The notes under the pieces are model-generated. The model made no database searches, was not told the origin of the DNA, and was given only the letters and a program-made list of their open reading frames with translations. A stretch of 6,808 nucleotides of DNA, from contig JALZUY010000199.1 in the NCBI GenBank assembly GCA_023301395.1, positions 1-6,808 on the forward strand, read 5' to 3'. The translations under genes were made by a program, and so were the position numbers. The stretch comes from Nonlabens sp. Its GTDB lineage: Bacteria > Bacteroidota > Bacteroidia > Flavobacteriales > Flavobacteriaceae. How positions within the stretch are numbered: the first letter of the stretch is position 1; each line of letters opens with the position of its first letter. This document shows positions 5,317-6,808 of the stretch, piece by piece.

Positions 5317-6020
5317 AATGTAATCGTATTAAATAGCAGTCCGGCAAGGATTGCGATACCAAAACTAAGCAATGTACCTATCAAAACGTACTCGGTGAGC
5401 TTCATATTTTTTGCTTTGCTCAAATCTCCAAATCTAAATACAGATTTAGCAGTTAGTAAAAAACCTACTGCGCCAAAATTACCTGATATAATAAAGATAA
5501 AAACGAGCAGCCTTTCAATCATCCCTATCCATTTTCCAGCATTTTTTAAGGAATCGATACCGGTATCTTTTTCGTCAAGTTTCCATCTTGTGAAAAACAC
5601 CTTGAGCATTATAGCTACTGGACTGGTTAGAAAAATAGCACAAAGTAAGAACAACCATATCTTATCTGGGATTTCAAAAGCATCTAAAATATGCACTTGA
5701 GTAATAACCACATAGACGATGTAAATTACTAGAATGTGTAATACTTGATCGACTAGAAACAGCCAGCGTGCATTCTTCTTATTTGTGAATTTTAATTTAC
5801 CAGCATCTATAATCAGATGAGTGGTTGCTATAAGAAGTGCTGCCCACCAGTATTCAAAATCATATAAAAAGAGTAGGGCAAGAGTTCCATGAATCAATGC
5901 ATGAATATACAAGTGTGGCGATTTGAGCTGGTGCTTTTCTTTCTTCTTTGTAAAAGAATTTGTTTGTAATACAAAGTCACCTAAAAAATGTGCAATCAGT
6001 AGTTTAATGAGTATCAGCAT
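5313..6020 (-). CDS. DUF3307 multi-pass inner-membrane protein
   Basis: 235 residues, mostly hydrophobic, with about six membrane segments. The N-terminal DUF3307 signature is plain: KLLIAHFLGDFVLQT (6-20, H11, D15, Q19), YIHALIHG (38-45) with repeated His, ATTHLIIDAGKLKF (65-78, H68, D72, K75) and LVDQVLHI (89-96, D91, Q92, H95). These intramembrane His/Asp/Gln residues may bind a metal or form an active site. The C-terminal half has AGKWIGMIERLLVFIFI (161-177) and KSVFRFGDLS...EYVLIGTLLSF, a second conserved block found in longer Bacteroidota members. It follows the SatD-family gene with a 17-base overlap and itself overlaps the next small gene by 4 bases. The activity of the family is unknown to me, so no reaction is assigned. 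Confidence 0.88.
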   Translation of the reverse strand: MLILIKLLIAHFLGDFVLQTNSFTKKKEKHQLKSPHLYIHALIHGTLALLFLYDFEYWWAALLIATTHLIIDAGKLKFTNKKNARWLFLVDQVLHILVIYIVYVVITQVHILDAFEIPDKIWLFLLCAIFLTSPVAIMLKVFFTRWKLDEKDTGIDSLKNAGKWIGMIERLLVFIFIISGNFGAVGFLLTAKSVFRFGDLSKAKNMKLTEYVLIGTLLSFGIAILAGLLFNTITL

Positions 6021-6651
6021 GGTCTAGGTCTTTATAGTATTGATTATGGAATAGATGGAGTAGCGCATCAGTCTCTTTTATGTTTGCCCTTTCAAGCCTT
6101 CTACTAATACTAGATTGTTTTATCCCTAATATTTTACTCGCTTCAGCTTGTTTAATTTTGACTATTTCTGATGATACTGTTGGATTATTGTAAATCTCAT
6201 ATATCATGACAGAAGCATTTACTGTCCAGTCATTCATATAGGACAGTGCTAATTTTAAGGCAGTATTCATATAGTTATCTAATGAATAATTACCACTAGA
6301 TACCATAATATTTTGCTCTTCATTTTTTAGTGAATCTAAAAGCTCTCCAGATCTTATTAATGCATTGCCAGTTGATTTTGCAATATTATTATCAACTAGA
6401 GTTAGGTTACCGAGCCCTATTGCAATTCGCACGTCTAAAGTGCCTGTTCGTTTTAAAGCAGCTTTTAATTTTATTGCAGTAAATAATCCTAATTCAGGTG
6501 TTTTAATCCAGGCTTGGAAACTATCGCCTCTATAGATTTGATACATTCCTTCTTTAGAATGTATTTTCAATATTGATTCAATTACTTTGAGATAATCGCT
6601 AGGTTTATTCTTTTGAGAACCTATAATATCTCCTGCTAGTACTACTTCCAT
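6004..6651 (-). CDS. SatD-family protein with C-terminal helix-turn-helix
   Basis: 215 residues. The N-terminal domain (about 1-150) opens with VVLAGDIIGSQ (D8), then QIYRGDSFQAW (38-48, D43) and LDVRIAIGLGNLT...IAKSTGNALIRSGELLDSL (72-108), the pattern of SatD-family proteins. The C-terminal part (about 164-192, IVKIKQAEASKILGIKQSSISRRLERANI) is a helix-turn-helix of the Sigma-70-region-4 or XRE-like kind, so DNA binding is likely. SatD was named from the Streptococcus mutans sat (secretion and acid tolerance) operon, but its molecular role is unclear. It is the first gene of a three-gene overlapping unit with the DUF3307 protein. Its upstream region contains an array of dyads that this protein could bind itself (inference). 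No purine-rich ribosome site precedes the ATG, as is common in Bacteroidota. Confidence 0.83.
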   Translation of the reverse strand: MEVVLAGDIIGSQKNKPSDYLKVIESILKIHSKEGMYQIYRGDSFQAWIKTPELGLFTAIKLKAALKRTGTLDVRIAIGLGNLTLVDNNIAKSTGNALIRSGELLDSLKNEEQNIMVSSGNYSLDNYMNTALKLALSYMNDWTVNASVMIYEIYNNPTVSSEIVKIKQAEASKILGIKQSSISRRLERANIKETDALLHLFHNQYYKDLDHADTH

Positions 6652-6660
6652 AATCGATAG

Positions 6661-6774
6661 TTTGAATTATTACATAAATACGTAATAATTCAAATATATT
6701 ACATTATTACGTAATGTTTATGATTATTACATAAAAGTGTAATAACTATGATTTATTACGTAAAAGCGTAATAA
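6661..6774. promoter_or_regulatory. Array of four TTAC-N8-GTAA dyads upstream of the satD-like gene (putative operators)
   Basis: TTAC-N8-GTAA occurs at 6670-6685, 6699-6714, 6727-6742 and 6756-6771, with start-to-start distances of 29, 28 and 29 bp. Site 1 extends to 13-bp arms (6661-6673 and 6682-6694, TTTGAATTATTAC and its complement). Sites 3 and 4 are TTATTACA-N6-TGTAATAA and TTATTACG-N6-CGTAATAA with the same TAAAAG centre; they differ by a matched change on both arms, which keeps the symmetry. Site 2 is the weakest (5-bp arms). A degenerate fifth half-site, TTACATTAAAAATGATAA, begins at 6787, 31 bp after site 4. The array begins 10 bases upstream of the satD-like ATG. Regular spacing and conserved dyads point to repeated binding of a dimeric regulator. 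Which protein binds is not shown. Confidence 0.75.
6691..6698 (-). promoter_or_regulatory. Candidate -7 promoter box for the satD-like operon
   Basis: On the minus strand this reads TATATTTG, an exact match to the Bacteroidota -7 consensus TAnnTTTG. It lies about 40 bases before the satD-like ATG, giving a leader of roughly 35 bases. No clear -33 TTG is seen about 20 bases further upstream; that space is taken by dyads 2 and 3. The box overlaps the outer arm of dyad 1 and abuts dyad 2, which suits repression. Confidence 0.5.
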
Positions 6775-6808
6775 TTGTAAAGATTTTTACATTAAAAATG
6801 ATAAACCA

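Noticed and set aside
5395..5700. Plus-strand ORF of 101 residues inside the DUF3307 gene
   Set aside because: Shadow frame opposite a conserved membrane protein; no family resemblance.
6661..6808. CRISPR array or plasmid-type replication iterons
   Set aside because: The repeat cores are about 16-22 bp with only about 6-13 bp of AT-rich sequence between them, so there are no spacers. The units are dyads with no replication initiator gene nearby, and they sit directly at a promoter.
6798..6808. Possible start of a divergent gene (ATG ATA AAC ...)
   Set aside because: Only three codons are inside the window, so it cannot be supported, although a divergent gene sharing the operator array would fit.

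Overview
The window joins two unrelated kinds of DNA. Bases 1 to about 440 read on the minus strand as the C-terminal end of a metazoan-type non-LTR (CR1/Jockey-like) retrotransposon reverse transcriptase, interrupted by one in-frame stop. From about base 418 to the end the DNA is bacterial. It is AT-rich and gene-dense, its proteins are typical of marine Flavobacteriaceae (Bacteroidota: T9SS sorting tail, DUF5777 barrel, SatD/DUF3307 pair), and a GCTTTCGCGAAAGC palindrome recalls Dokdonia/Nonlabens-like genomes. About 23 bases at the join make sense in both genes, so a false assembly overlap between host or eukaryotic reads and a bacterial contig is the simplest explanation.

Layout. 1-440 (-): retrotransposon RT remnant. 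420-1148 (+): C-terminal part of a serine beta-lactamase-like hydrolase with a DUF3471-type tail, followed by a strong hairpin terminator. 1269-2188 (-): a lipoprotein mono-heme cytochrome c and a YceI-like protein, two bases apart. 2262-4335 (+), divergent from that pair: a membrane-anchored OB-fold protein, a T9SS-secreted protein with a CxxCH motif, and, after a hairpin terminator only 10 bases before its ATG, a DUF5777 outer-membrane beta-barrel. 4332-4877 (-): a hotdog acyl-CoA thioesterase, converging on the barrel gene with overlapping stop codons. 4945-6651 (-): three overlapping genes in the order SatD-family protein with a C-terminal helix-turn-helix, DUF3307 membrane protein, and a small one-TM protein of unknown function.

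How the genes may work together. The five genes from 1269 to 4335 all encode exported or membrane-anchored proteins, and two carry CxxCH heme sites. They look like an uncharacterised envelope redox or ligand-handling module. The second unit (6651 to 4945) looks like a regulator or sensor coupled to a membrane protein. Its upstream region holds four regularly spaced TTAC-N8-GTAA dyads (period 28-29 bp), with a Bacteroidota-type -7 box between the first two. This is the most striking unexplained DNA structure in the window and suggests cooperative, possibly autogenous control.
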